Part shown: positions 39,018 to 47,472 of the stretch, piece by piece
Position numbering within the stretch: the first letter of the stretch is position 1
Layout of the letters: each line of letters begins with the position of its first letter
NCBI RefSeq assembly: GCF_902859695.1
Contig: NZ_CADIJL010000036.1
Span: forward strand, 1 to 58,589
From: Achromobacter ruhlandii
GTDB lineage: Bacteria > Pseudomonadota > Gammaproteobacteria > Burkholderiales > Burkholderiaceae_B
DNA length: 58,589 nucleotides
Reading direction: 5' to 3'
Position numbers and translations under genes: made by a program
Notes under the pieces: model-generated
Seen by the model: only the letters and a program-made list of their open reading frames with translations
The model's database searches: none
What the model was told of the DNA's origin: nothing

Positions 39018-39761
39018 CTATGCCGCGATGCGTTGCTCGGGCTGGTCGGCCAGGTAGTGGGCGATGGCGGCGCGGGCCAGGGCGTCGATGGAGTCGGTCA
39101 GGGTGATTCCGAGGCTGGGACGCAGGGCGTGGGGCACGGCCAGGGGCAGTTCGGTGCAGCCCAGGACGACGGCGTCGGCGCCGCGGGCCTTGAGGCGGGC
39201 GATGCAGTCGGCGGCGGGGGCGAAGGCGGCTTCGAGCTGGTTGCCCTTGACGGCGCGGATCGAGGCCATGCAGTAGCGTTCGACTTCATCGTCGTCGGGG
39301 ACGATGCATTCGTAGCCCTGGGCTTCGAGGTGGCGCTGGTAGAGGCCGAGCTTGAGCGTGGCGGCGGTGCCCATCAGGCCGATGCGGCCTTGCTGCAGGC
39401 CAAGGCGGCGCAGGTCGTCGATGACGGCCTGGATGATGTGCAGCACCGGCAGGCGGGTGGCGGCGGCGATGTCGTCGTACCAGAGGTGCGCGGTGTTGCA
39501 GGGGATGGCGATGAGCTGGGCGCCGGCGCGTTCCAGGAAGCGCACGCCTTCGACCATGTAGGGCAGGGGATTCTCGCCGCCGGCCATGTAGGCGCTGGAA
39601 CGATCGGGGATGCGCGGATCGTTGCGAAGCAGGGTGGGAATGTGCTGCTGGTCCGCGTCGGCGGGCGTGAGCGCCGCGAGGCGGAGCGCGAAGGCGGCGC
39701 CGGCCATGGGGCCCATGCCGCCCAAAACACCCAGGTAACAGCCCTGGGAATAGCTATTCAC
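39018..39761 (-). CDS. Aspartate/glutamate racemase family protein
   Basis: 247 residues. LGVLGGMGPMAG at the N-terminus and two catalytic cysteines, in IPCNTAH and VLGCTELPL, mark the two-base racemase family (amino acid or hydantoin racemase). The GTG at 39761 is chosen because GGAG lies eight bases upstream; it overlaps the end of the upstream deacylase gene by 8 bp, so the two are coupled. It interconverts L- and D- forms of an acidic amino acid. Substrate not defined by sequence. Confidence 0.85.
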   Translation of the reverse strand: MNSYSQGCYLGVLGGMGPMAGAAFALRLAALTPADADQQHIPTLLRNDPRIPDRSSAYMAGGENPLPYMVEGVRFLERAGAQLIAIPCNTAHLWYDDIAAATRLPVLHIIQAVIDDLRRLGLQQGRIGLMGTAATLKLGLYQRHLEAQGYECIVPDDDEVERYCMASIRAVKGNQLEAAFAPAADCIARLKARGADAVVLGCTELPLAVPHALRPSLGITLTDSIDALARAAIAHYLADQPEQRIAA

Positions 39762-41250
39762 TTTGTTGACTCCAAGGTATTGCATCACCGGGCGCCAGTA
39801 CCTGGCCCGGGCGTTCGGCGCCGGTCCGTTCCCCATCCCACACCTGCCTGCCATTGACCCACACGGCGTGGATGCCCTGGCTGACCTGAATGGGAGCTGA
39901 AAAAGTGGCCGTGTCTGTGACGTTGGCGGGATCGAACAGCACCAGATCAGCATGATACCCCTCGCGCAGCAGGCCGCGCTCGGTCAGGCCGTATTGGGCC
40001 GCCGCCAGGCCGGTCATCTTGTGGATGGCGGTTTCGAGCGACAGCAGCCGTTGTTCGCGCACCATGGTGCGCAGCACGTTGGTGAAGGTGCCCCATTGGC
40101 GCGGGTGCGGGTGCGGGTCGAAGGGCAGGCCGTCCGAGCCGACCATGGTCAACGGATGGCTGAAGATACGGTTGACGTCGGCCGGGTCCATCAGGAAATA
40201 GATGGCGCCGGCCGGCGCCAGGCGGGCGATGGCGGCTTCGTCGTCCAGGCCCAGTTCGGCCATGACCTCGCTGAAGTCGCGGCCGGTGGCCTCGGGGTAG
40301 CCCTTGGACCAGGTGATCAGGGTGCGGCTGGCCAGGCGGGCGCGGTCCAGCCGCAGCATGGTCGAGGTGGCCGGATACGGATGGCAGTCGAGGCAGACGC
40401 GCTGCGTGGCGGCGGCGCGGCTGATCATGTCGAGCGTTTCGCGGCTGCGGCCGTGGTTGCGTTCGCCAGCCAGCTTGTGGTGCGAGAACACCACGCGGCA
40501 GTCCAGTTCGCGGCCGATCAGCAGGGCCTCTTCCATGGCCGGCACGATGTGGTCGGCCTCGTCGCGCAGGTGGGTGGCGTAGATCGCGCCGGCGCGGCCG
40601 CGCAGCGGCTGGCAGACGTCGATGATCTCGTCGGTGGGCGCGGCGCTGGCGGGCGGGTAGAAGGTGCCGGTGGAGACGCCGAAGGCGCCGGCCGCCAGCG
40701 CTTCGTCGAGCAGGACGCGCATGGCCTGGCGTTCGGCGTCGGTGGCGGCGCGGCCGGTGTCGTCCATGACGGCCACGCGCAGCGTGGTGTGGCCGACCAG
40801 CGGGATGACGTTGACCGCGGCGGGCGTGTCGGCCAGGGCCTGGAGCCAGGCGCGGAAAGTGCCGAAGCGGAACAGATCCGGCGGGCCGAGCAGGTCCAGC
40901 GGCTGCGGGATCTCCTGGCGCGACAGCGGCGCCAGGCTGATGCCGCAGTTGCCGGTGACCACCGTGGTGATGCCTTGCGACACCTTGGGCAGCATGTCCG
41001 GATGCGCCAGCAGGTAGCCGTCGTCGTGGGTGTGCGAGTCGATGAAGCCGGGCGCCAGCGCCAGGCCGCGGGCATCGATCACCGGCACGTCCGGCGCGTG
41101 GGCGAAATCGCCCAGCGCCACGATGCGCCCATCGCGCACCGCCAGGTCGCCCTGGCGCGACGGCCCGCCGCTGCCGTCGATGAGCGTGGCGCCGGCCACG
41201 ATGAAGTCGGCTTGCGGAGCGGGGGGCATCCGGGTGCTGCGGTCCGTCAT
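39754..41250 (-). CDS. N-acyl-D-amino-acid deacylase (amidohydrolase family)
   Basis: 498 residues. Amidohydrolase metal ligands DSHTHDDGY near the N-terminus, a catalytic Asp/His region SHHKLAGERNHGRS, DCHPYPATSTML, and the C-terminal VGSDGLPFDPHPHPR. The last, with GTFYPPASAAPTDEI, fits D-aminoacylase. It releases D-amino acids from N-acyl derivatives. Next to a racemase and a solute receptor, it suggests salvage of N-acyl-D-amino acids as carbon and nitrogen. The start at 41250 is preferred over an upstream frame. Confidence 0.88.
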   Translation of the reverse strand: MTDRSTRMPPAPQADFIVAGATLIDGSGGPSRQGDLAVRDGRIVALGDFAHAPDVPVIDARGLALAPGFIDSHTHDDGYLLAHPDMLPKVSQGITTVVTGNCGISLAPLSRQEIPQPLDLLGPPDLFRFGTFRAWLQALADTPAAVNVIPLVGHTTLRVAVMDDTGRAATDAERQAMRVLLDEALAAGAFGVSTGTFYPPASAAPTDEIIDVCQPLRGRAGAIYATHLRDEADHIVPAMEEALLIGRELDCRVVFSHHKLAGERNHGRSRETLDMISRAAATQRVCLDCHPYPATSTMLRLDRARLASRTLITWSKGYPEATGRDFSEVMAELGLDDEAAIARLAPAGAIYFLMDPADVNRIFSHPLTMVGSDGLPFDPHPHPRQWGTFTNVLRTMVREQRLLSLETAIHKMTGLAAAQYGLTERGLLREGYHADLVLFDPANVTDTATFSAPIQVSQGIHAVWVNGRQVWDGERTGAERPGQVLAPGDAIPWSQQSE

Positions 41251-41258
41251 GGCGGGGC

Positions 41259-42239
41259 TCAGTCCAGTTTCTCGATACCGGCGGTGTCGATGATCTGCTT
41301 CCATTTGGCGGTTTCGCGATCGATCAACTGCTTGAATTCATCCGGCGTGCCGCTGGCGGGCACGGCGCCCAGCGTTTCCAGGCCGGTGCGCACTTCGGGC
41401 GCCCGCAGCGCCTTCTGGATGTCGGCATTGAGCTTGGCCACGACCTCGGCCGGGGTGCCCTTGGGCGCGACCACGCCGCCCCAGGCCACGGTTTCGTAAC
41501 CCTTCAGGCCGGCTTCGTCCAGCGTCGGCACGTCGGGCATCAGCGCCAGGCGCTTGAGGCTGCTGACGCCGATGGCGCGCACCTTGCCGCTCTTGACCAG
41601 CGGGGTGGCCTCGGAGGTGTTGACGAACAGGTAGTCCAGGCGGCCGCCCAACAGATCCTGGATGGCGGCCGGGCCGCCGTTGTACGGGATGAACATGACG
41701 TCGACCTTGGCCATGCTCTTGAACAGCTCGCCGCCCATGTGGCCAGTGGTGCCGACGCCCGAGGCGCCATACGACAGGCGGCCGGGCTCCTTGCGGGCGC
41801 GGTCGATCAGGTCCTGCACGCTCTTGATGGGCGAATCCGCCGGCACGATCAACGCGTTGTACAGGTCGAACATGTGCGCCACGGGTGTCAGGTCCTGGTC
41901 GACGTCATAGGGCAGGCGCTTGAACAGCGAGCGGTTGACGGCCAGCGTGTTGATGTTGCCGTAGCCCACGGTGTAGCCGTCGGGCGCGGCGCGCTTGACC
42001 AGCGCGATGCCGATGTTGCCGGCGGCGCCGGGGCGGTTCTCCACCACCAGGGTGGCGCCGGTGTCCTTGGCCAGTTGCGTGGTGATCAGGCGCGACAGCA
42101 CGTCGGGCGATCCGCCGGCGGCCGAGGGCACGATGAAGGTGATCGGTTTGTCGGGATAGGCGCCGGCGGCCTGCGCGCCCGCGCTGAAGGTGGCGGCCAG
42201 CGCCAGGGCGGCGAGGCTGCGGAAAAAGGTGCGTTGCAT
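41259..42239 (-). CDS. Bug-family tripartite tricarboxylate transporter receptor
   Basis: 326 residues with a Sec signal peptide (cleavage after AGAQAAG, about residue 24). TctC/Bug hallmark AYPDKPITFIVPSAAGGSPDVLSR, VVENRPGAAGNIG, then GVTTGHMGGELFK-like and DVPTLDEAG segments. Periplasmic binding of a carboxylate or amide. No TctA/TctB gene nearby, as is usual in Bordetella and Achromobacter. First gene of the D-amino-acid operon, 8 bp before the deacylase gene; divergent from a LysR gene. Confidence 0.93.
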   Translation of the reverse strand: MQRTFFRSLAALALAATFSAGAQAAGAYPDKPITFIVPSAAGGSPDVLSRLITTQLAKDTGATLVVENRPGAAGNIGIALVKRAAPDGYTVGYGNINTLAVNRSLFKRLPYDVDQDLTPVAHMFDLYNALIVPADSPIKSVQDLIDRARKEPGRLSYGASGVGTTGHMGGELFKSMAKVDVMFIPYNGGPAAIQDLLGGRLDYLFVNTSEATPLVKSGKVRAIGVSSLKRLALMPDVPTLDEAGLKGYETVAWGGVVAPKGTPAEVVAKLNADIQKALRAPEVRTGLETLGAVPASGTPDEFKQLIDRETAKWKQIIDTAGIEKLD

Positions 42240-42359
42240 GCTGGATTCCCCTTGTTTTGTTGTGTGGAGGCGGGCAGATTAGCACCGGGATTGCGGCACT
42301 GCGTCATCGAAAAATGTCGAAAACCTATAATCCGCCGTTATTGATCAAGGGGAACCAAC
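42240..42359. promoter_or_regulatory. Divergent promoter region between the Bug receptor and lysR genes
   Basis: 120 bp. Contains a perfect TATAAT (42326-42331) 29 bp before the lysR ATG, and closely repeated TCGA cores (TCGAAAAATGTCGA, 42307-42320) with the A/T middle typical of LysR-type sites. Likely autoregulation and control of the divergent operon. Confidence 0.45.
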
Positions 42360-43313
42360 ATGGATGAGCAGGCCTACGCCGACGAGGTCGGGCCCAGCGC
42401 CGGCCGGCCGCTGAACCTGCGCCAGATCGAGGTGTTCCGCGCCATCATGATGGCCGGCTCGATCAGCGGCGCCGGCCGCATGCTGCATGTGTCGCAACCG
42501 GCGGTGAGCCGGGTGCTGGCGCTGACGGAGACGCGCCTGGGCTACCGCCTGTTCGAGCGGGTCAGGAGCCGGCTCTCGCCCACCGCCGAGGCGCGGCGCC
42601 TGTACGCCGAGGTCGAGCAGGTCTATGGCGGCATCCAGCGCGTCAACGATCTCGCGGCCAGCCTCGGGCAATCGGGCGCGGGCATGCTCAGGATCGTGGC
42701 CAGCGCCAGCTATGGCCAGCGGCTGGTGCCGATGGCGCTGCGGCGCTTTCGCGATCGCAACGGCGCGGCGCGGGTCGACTACCGCAGCGTCACGTTCGAC
42801 GAACTGGCGGCCTATTTCCTGTCGGGGCAGGCCGATATCGGCATTTCGATGCGGCCGCCCGACCATCCCAACCTGACGTCGGTCCGGCTGGCGACGGTGC
42901 CGGTGGTGTGCGTGCTGCCCAGGGGCCATCCGCTGGCCGCGCACGAGGTGGTGCATCCGGAGGATTTCGCTTCGGCGGCGTGGATCGGCTATCCGCACGA
43001 CACGCCGCTGGGCCGCGCGCTGCAATCGTTCTTCGGCGGCGCGCCGGCCTGCGCGGCGGCGGTGGAGGTGCATTCGCCGGTGACGGCCTGTTCCTTCGTG
43101 CAGCAGGGCCTGGGGCCGGCGCTGGTGGACGCGTGGTGCGTGTCGCCCGACCAGACCGACAGCATGGTGCTGCGGCCGATCGCGCCGGGCGCCAGCGTCG
43201 AAATCTGGGCCACGCATTCGAACCTGAGCGCGCCGCCGCTGCTGGCGCGGCGCTTCCTGGCGGCGGTCAGAAAGACCCTGGAAAGCGCGGCGCCGGCGCT
43301 GGCCGGCGGCTGA
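42360..43313 (+). CDS. LysR-family transcriptional regulator
   Basis: 317 residues. Winged helix at the N-terminus (LRQIEVFRAIMMAGSISGAGRMLHVSQPAVSRVLALTE), effector domain about 105-300. It is divergent from the Bug receptor, deacylase and racemase genes and probably activates them in response to an N-acyl or D-amino acid. AAGGGGAACC precedes the ATG. Confidence 0.93.
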   Translation: MDEQAYADEVGPSAGRPLNLRQIEVFRAIMMAGSISGAGRMLHVSQPAVSRVLALTETRLGYRLFERVRSRLSPTAEARRLYAEVEQVYGGIQRVNDLAASLGQSGAGMLRIVASASYGQRLVPMALRRFRDRNGAARVDYRSVTFDELAAYFLSGQADIGISMRPPDHPNLTSVRLATVPVVCVLPRGHPLAAHEVVHPEDFASAAWIGYPHDTPLGRALQSFFGGAPACAAAVEVHSPVTACSFVQQGLGPALVDAWCVSPDQTDSMVLRPIAPGASVEIWATHSNLSAPPLLARRFLAAVRKTLESAAPALAGG

Positions 43314-43340
43314 AGGCAATCAGGCCGGCGCGCAAGAGAA

Positions 43341-43372
43341 AACGCCCCGGCGCGCAAGGGCGGCGGGGCGTT
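43341..43372 (-). terminator. Terminator between lysR and a convergent gst
   Basis: AACGCCCCG (43341-43349) pairs with CGGGGCGTT (43364-43372). On the minus strand the stem is followed by TTTTCTCTT, so it best serves the glutathione transferase gene. Confidence 0.7.
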
Positions 43373-43403
43373 CGGGGCGGCCGCTCATGCCGGCCTGGCG
43401 GGC

Positions 43404-44018
43404 TTACTCCAGGCCTTCGGCCTTGAGCGCGGCCTTGACGCCGGCGTTGTCCTGCATGCGCTTGAAGAACGCGGCCAGGTGGTCCTGGCCCGACAGGTCG
43501 ACCTGCTTGGCATGGGCCCAGCGCAGCACCACGTACAGGTAGGCGTCGGCGACCGACGGCGCTTCGCCGCCCAGGTAAGGCTGGTTGATCAGCTGGGCGT
43601 CCAGCAGCGCGAACAGGCGCGTCAGCAGCTTGGAGGCGGAGGCGGCCAGTTCCTGCTGCGGCGCTTCCTCGGCGAGCAAGCGACCCGCGCCGAAGATCAT
43701 CGAGAAGGTCTTGTGGATGTCGGAGTTGATGAAGCCGAGCCAGCGGCGCACGTCGGCGCGCGAGCGGGCCGAGCCGTCGCCCAGCAGCTTGGCCTGCGGC
43801 GCCTGTTCGGCCAGGTATTCGAGGATCGCGACGTTCTGGGTCAGCGTGAAACCGTCGTCGTCCAGGGCGGGCACGGCGCCCAGCGGATTGACCTTGAGGA
43901 ACGCGGGGCCCTTGAGTTCATCGCGGCTGAGTTTGTGCGCGTCGTAGGGCTTGCCGATCCATTCCAGCACGATGTGGGAAGCGAGCGAGCACGCGCCGGG
44001 CATGTAGTACAGTTTCAT
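43404..44018 (-). CDS. Glutathione S-transferase, beta class-like
   Basis: 204 residues. The N-terminal thioredoxin fold starts MKLYYMPGACSLASHIVLEWIGKPYD, with the Cys/Ser motif of bacterial beta-class GSTs; VNPLGAVPALDDDG (cis-Pro) and QNVAILEYLAEQ follow; helical C-terminal domain with PSVADAYLYVVLRWA. Cytoplasmic conjugation or reduction with glutathione. It is divergent from the dehydrogenase gene at 44136. Confidence 0.92.
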   Translation of the reverse strand: MKLYYMPGACSLASHIVLEWIGKPYDAHKLSRDELKGPAFLKVNPLGAVPALDDDGFTLTQNVAILEYLAEQAPQAKLLGDGSARSRADVRRWLGFINSDIHKTFSMIFGAGRLLAEEAPQQELAASASKLLTRLFALLDAQLINQPYLGGEAPSVADAYLYVVLRWAHAKQVDLSGQDHLAAFFKRMQDNAGVKAALKAEGLE

Positions 44019-44135
44019 GTAAGGGAGTCTCCTGAGAGAAATGGACGGGAGGCCACCCGTCGCTGGCTCCTATGGTACGCCACCCGCGCGGCGCCGCCGA
44101 GCGCCGCCGCGCCCACCCAGCCGCCGGAGATGTCC

Positions 44136-45308
44136 ATGCCGTCACGCCCGTCCGCGATCCGTCGCGCCTCGTCCCTGATCGCCTTCGCCGGCGCCGCCTT
44201 GTGCGCGGCCGCGGCCTGGGCCACGCCGCAGAAAAGCCCCGAGCAGCCGCCCGCCGCGCGCGCGCAGGTGACGGTGGTGGTGGGCGGCCTGGATCATCCG
44301 TGGTCGATGGCCTTCCTGCCCGAAGGGGGCGTGCTGATCACCGAGCGGCCGGGCAACCTGCGCCTGCTGCGCACGCCGGGGGGCCTGTCCAAGCCGCTGG
44401 CCGGCGTGCCCAAGGTGGCCGCGCAAGGGCAGGGCGGCCTGCTCGACGTGGCGCTGTCGCCGGATTTCGCGCAGGACCGCTACGTCTATCTTTCGTATGC
44501 CGAATCCGACGGTTCGCGCAGCGGCACCGCGGTCGGCCGCGGCCGCCTCTCGGCCGATGCCAGCGCGCTGGAGGATTTCCAGGTGCTGTTCCGCCAGACG
44601 CCCAAGCTGTCGCAGGGACTGCACTTCGGTTCGCGCCTGGTCTTCGACGGCAAGGGCTACCTGTTCATCTCGCTGGGCGAGAACAACCAGCGCCCCACCG
44701 CGCAGGACCTGGACAAGCTGCAGGGCAAGGTGGTGCGGCTGAAGGTCGACGGCTCGGTGCCGCCCGACAATCCCTTCGTCGGCAAGGCCGGCGCGCGTCC
44801 CGAGATCTGGTCCTACGGGCATCGCAACCCGCAGGGCATGGCGCGCAATCCCTGGACTGGCGCGTTGTGGGAGAACGAACACGGCCCGCGCGGCGGCGAC
44901 GAGATCAATCTGGTGCAGCCCGGCAGGAACTACGGCTGGCCGCTGGCGACGTATGGCATCAATTACTCCGGCCAGCCGATACCCGAGGCCAAGGGCGAGA
45001 CGCTGCCCGGCATGGAGCCGCCGCTGTACTGGTGGGCCAAGTCGCCGGCCATCAGCGGCATGGCGTTCTATGACGCCGACCGCTTCCCGGTCTGGCGCCA
45101 CTCGCTCTTCATCGGCGCGCTGGCGGACCAGGACCTGATCCGCCTGACGCTGGATGGCGACAAGGTGGTGGCCGAGGAACGCCTGCTGGGCGAGCGCAAG
45201 GCCCGCATCCGCGACGTGCGGCAGGGGCTCGACGGCTATGTCTATGTGTTGACCGACGCTTCGCCGGGCGAGTTGCTGCGGCTGGCGCCGGCGCAAACGG
45301 GAGGGTGA
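44136..45308 (+). CDS. PQQ-dependent sugar dehydrogenase (soluble GDH-like, YliI family)
   Basis: 390 residues, signal peptide to about residue 27 (AAAAWATPQ). Six-bladed propeller of the soluble aldose dehydrogenase family: GLDHPWSMAFLPEGGVLITERPGNLRL, QGGLLDVALSPDF, GLHFGSRLVFDGKGYLFISLGE, YGHRNPQGMARNP, WENEHGPRGGDEINL. Periplasmic oxidation of aldoses using PQQ and calcium. GGAG lies six bases before ATG 44136; an in-frame ATG two codons earlier is too close to it. It shares a transcript with the next gene, 5 bp downstream. Confidence 0.88.
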   Translation: MPSRPSAIRRASSLIAFAGAALCAAAAWATPQKSPEQPPAARAQVTVVVGGLDHPWSMAFLPEGGVLITERPGNLRLLRTPGGLSKPLAGVPKVAAQGQGGLLDVALSPDFAQDRYVYLSYAESDGSRSGTAVGRGRLSADASALEDFQVLFRQTPKLSQGLHFGSRLVFDGKGYLFISLGENNQRPTAQDLDKLQGKVVRLKVDGSVPPDNPFVGKAGARPEIWSYGHRNPQGMARNPWTGALWENEHGPRGGDEINLVQPGRNYGWPLATYGINYSGQPIPEAKGETLPGMEPPLYWWAKSPAISGMAFYDADRFPVWRHSLFIGALADQDLIRLTLDGDKVVAEERLLGERKARIRDVRQGLDGYVYVLTDASPGELLRLAPAQTGG

Positions 45309-45313
45309 CCATC

Positions 45314-45952
45314 ATGAAGACGTATGAACTGATCGGCTCGCAGGGCTGCGGCTCGGCCGTGGTCGAAATGGCGCTGGCGCTGGCCAACGTGCCGCATACG
45401 CTGACCGACGTGCCTTACCTGAAGCCCGGTCCCGAACGCGACCGGCTGCTGCACCTGAATCCGCTGGGGCAGGTGCCGACGCTGATCACGCCGGACGGCG
45501 AGGTGATGACGGAAAGCGCGGCCATGGTGCTGCACCTGCACGACGTCGCGCCGCAGGCGGGCCTGGCGCCGGAGCCTGCGCGGCCTGAGCGGGCGCGCTT
45601 CCTGAACCTGCTGGTGCGCCTGGTGGCGGCGATCTATCCCACTTTCACGTATGGCGACGACCCGCCGCAATGGACCACCCCAGGCGCCCCGGCCGAGCTG
45701 CTGCGCGAGCGGATACATACGCGGCGCGCCGAGCTGTGGCTGGAACTGGAACGCCAGGCCGGTGCGCCGCACATGCTGGGCCGCCGTTTTTCCGCGCTGG
45801 ACCTGTACGTGACGGTGATGACGCACTGGCGGCCGGGCCAGGCCTGGTTCGAGGCCAACTGTCCGGCGCTGACGGCAGTGGCGCGCCAGGCCGCCCAGGA
45901 ACCGGACGTGGCGCGCGTGCTCAAGCGCAATTTCCCGCCGCCGACCGAGTAG
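45314..45952 (+). CDS. Glutathione S-transferase family protein
   Basis: 212 residues. N-terminal MKTYELIGSQGCGSAVVEMALALANVPHTL, LNPLGQVPTLITPDG with cis-Pro, ESAAMVLHLHD; helical C-terminal domain. The ATG at 45314 has GAGGG eight bases upstream; a GTG at 45305 overlapping the previous stop is a weaker alternative. Distinct from the GST at 43404. Confidence 0.88.
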   Translation: MKTYELIGSQGCGSAVVEMALALANVPHTLTDVPYLKPGPERDRLLHLNPLGQVPTLITPDGEVMTESAAMVLHLHDVAPQAGLAPEPARPERARFLNLLVRLVAAIYPTFTYGDDPPQWTTPGAPAELLRERIHTRRAELWLELERQAGAPHMLGRRFSALDLYVTVMTHWRPGQAWFEANCPALTAVARQAAQEPDVARVLKRNFPPPTE

Positions 45953-45954
45953 GC

Positions 45955-45988
45955 ATCGCGCCGCGCCAGGCGACGGGCGCGGCGCGAT
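45955..45988. terminator. 13-bp perfect hairpin between convergent genes
   Basis: ATCGCGCCGCGCC (45955-45967) and GGCGCGGCGCGAT (45976-45988), loop AGGCGACG, starting 2 bp after the GST stop and 38 bp before the stop of the convergent exporter gene. No T-run on either strand; a bidirectional stop signal is inferred. Confidence 0.6.
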
Positions 45989-46025
45989 CGCTGACCCGGT
46001 TGGTGGTTGACCGCGCCACGGCACG

Positions 46026-46934
46026 CTAGGCTGTGGCGCGCCGTTTCTGCGACCCGCGCGCCTCGCGCAGCGCGATGTAGACGCCGCTGCCGGCGATGAA
46101 CAGCGCGCCCAGGTAGGCGTAGGCATCGGGCGCCTCGCGCCAGAAGATCCAGCCCAGCAGCGTGGCCCAGATCAGGCCGGTGTAGTCGAACGGCGCCACC
46201 ACGGAGGCCGGCGCGATGCGAAAGCCCTGCGTGATCAGCGCCAGCCCCAGCGTGCTGAACAGCGCCACCGCCGCGAAATAGGGCAGGTCGGCCAGAGCCG
46301 GCGCGTGCCAGACCCAGGGCAGCGCCAGCGCGCTGCAAACCAGTTGGCCCGCGACGATGTAGAAGGTGGTGGTGAGCATGCCTTCGCCGCGGCCGATGCC
46401 GCGCGCCGTGATCATCATCACGGCGTACAGGAAGGCGGTGGTCAACGGCAGCAGGGTCGCGGCCTGGAACGCGTCGGTGCCGGGCCGCACGATGATCAGC
46501 ACGCCCGCGAAGCCGGCCAGCACCGCCAGCCACCGGCGGCCATCGACGCGCTCTTTCAGGATCAGCACCGACAGCGCCGTCACGAACAACGGCGCGGCGA
46601 AGGCGATGGCGGTGGCCTCCGCCAGCGGCAGCGCGCGCAACCCCAGGTAGAAACAACAGGCCGAGACCACATTGATGGCGCCGCGCGTCAGGTGCAGGCC
46701 GGGATGGGCGGTGCGCAGCACCCGGCGCCCGCCCAGCCAGATGGCCAGCGCGGTGACGAACGGCAGCGCGATCAGCGCGCGCAGGAACAGGATCTGCAGC
46801 GGGTTGTAGGTGGTGCCGAGCCACTTGGCGTTGGCGTCGCTGAGCGTCAGGAAGAAGATGCCGCCGGCGACACAGGCGATGCCTGCGAAGGCGGAATGGT
46901 CACGCGCGGCGGGAAAAACGGTAGAGGAGGACAT
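46026..46934 (-). CDS. EamA/DMT-family transporter
   Basis: 302 residues, ten predicted membrane helices in two EamA repeats (about 15-145 and 155-290). Typical features are GGIFFLTLSDANAKWLGTTYNPLQILFLRALIALP and FDYTGLIWATLLGWIFWREAPDAYAYLGALFIAGSG. Probably an exporter of amino acids, nucleotides or other metabolites; the substrate is unknown. Confidence 0.9.
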   Translation of the reverse strand: MSSSTVFPAARDHSAFAGIACVAGGIFFLTLSDANAKWLGTTYNPLQILFLRALIALPFVTALAIWLGGRRVLRTAHPGLHLTRGAINVVSACCFYLGLRALPLAEATAIAFAAPLFVTALSVLILKERVDGRRWLAVLAGFAGVLIIVRPGTDAFQAATLLPLTTAFLYAVMMITARGIGRGEGMLTTTFYIVAGQLVCSALALPWVWHAPALADLPYFAAVALFSTLGLALITQGFRIAPASVVAPFDYTGLIWATLLGWIFWREAPDAYAYLGALFIAGSGVYIALREARGSQKRRATA

Positions 46935-47011
46935 CGGGGTTCAGCGGGAAAGGCGGCCGAGGCCGCCAGGGAAGGTAATGCGGGGTTGCCGGGCGGCGGC
47001 CCGGCGAGGGC

Positions 47012-47389
47012 TCAGCCCTGGGCGCGGTAGGCGGCCAGCGCCACCATCGCCCAGGCGGCCAGGAAGGCCGCGCCGCCCACGGGCGTGATCGCGCCAAGCC
47101 AATGGGTGCCGGTCAGGGTCAGGACGTACAGGCTACCTGAAAATAGGACGATGCCGATGAACATCACCAACCCGGCGGCCGACAGCAGCGGCGAACCGTA
47201 GCGCGCGCCGAGCAGCGCGATGACGAACAGGCCCAGGCCATGGACCAGATGGTACATGACGCCGGTCTGCCAGACCGACAGCAGCTCGGGCGTCACCAGG
47301 CGCTTGAGGCCGTGGGCGCCGAAAGCACCGGCGCCGACCGCGATCAGCAGGTTGATGGCCGCGAGAATGGTGAGCTGGCGGTCGGTCAT
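47012..47389 (-). CDS. DUF423 membrane protein
   Basis: 125 residues with four membrane helices, YgdD family. Signatures are GAFGAHGLKR near the N-terminus, YHLVHGLGLFVIALLGAR and FSGSLYVLTLTGTHWLGAITPVGG. Function unknown. The ATG is preceded by AAAGGACC. Confidence 0.92.
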   Translation of the reverse strand: MTDRQLTILAAINLLIAVGAGAFGAHGLKRLVTPELLSVWQTGVMYHLVHGLGLFVIALLGARYGSPLLSAAGLVMFIGIVLFSGSLYVLTLTGTHWLGAITPVGGAAFLAAWAMVALAAYRAQG

Positions 47390-47472
47390 GCGAGGTCCTT
47401 TGTACGGGCGGGGGAAGGGGAGACTGGCGTCTATGATAGGCCCAATCGAAATCCCCCGCCGGCCGACACGGC

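Noticed and set aside
39754..39953. Longer N-terminus for the racemase reaching 39953
   Set aside because: It would run far into the deacylase gene; the GTG at 39761 has a good ribosome site and starts at the family's N-terminal strand.
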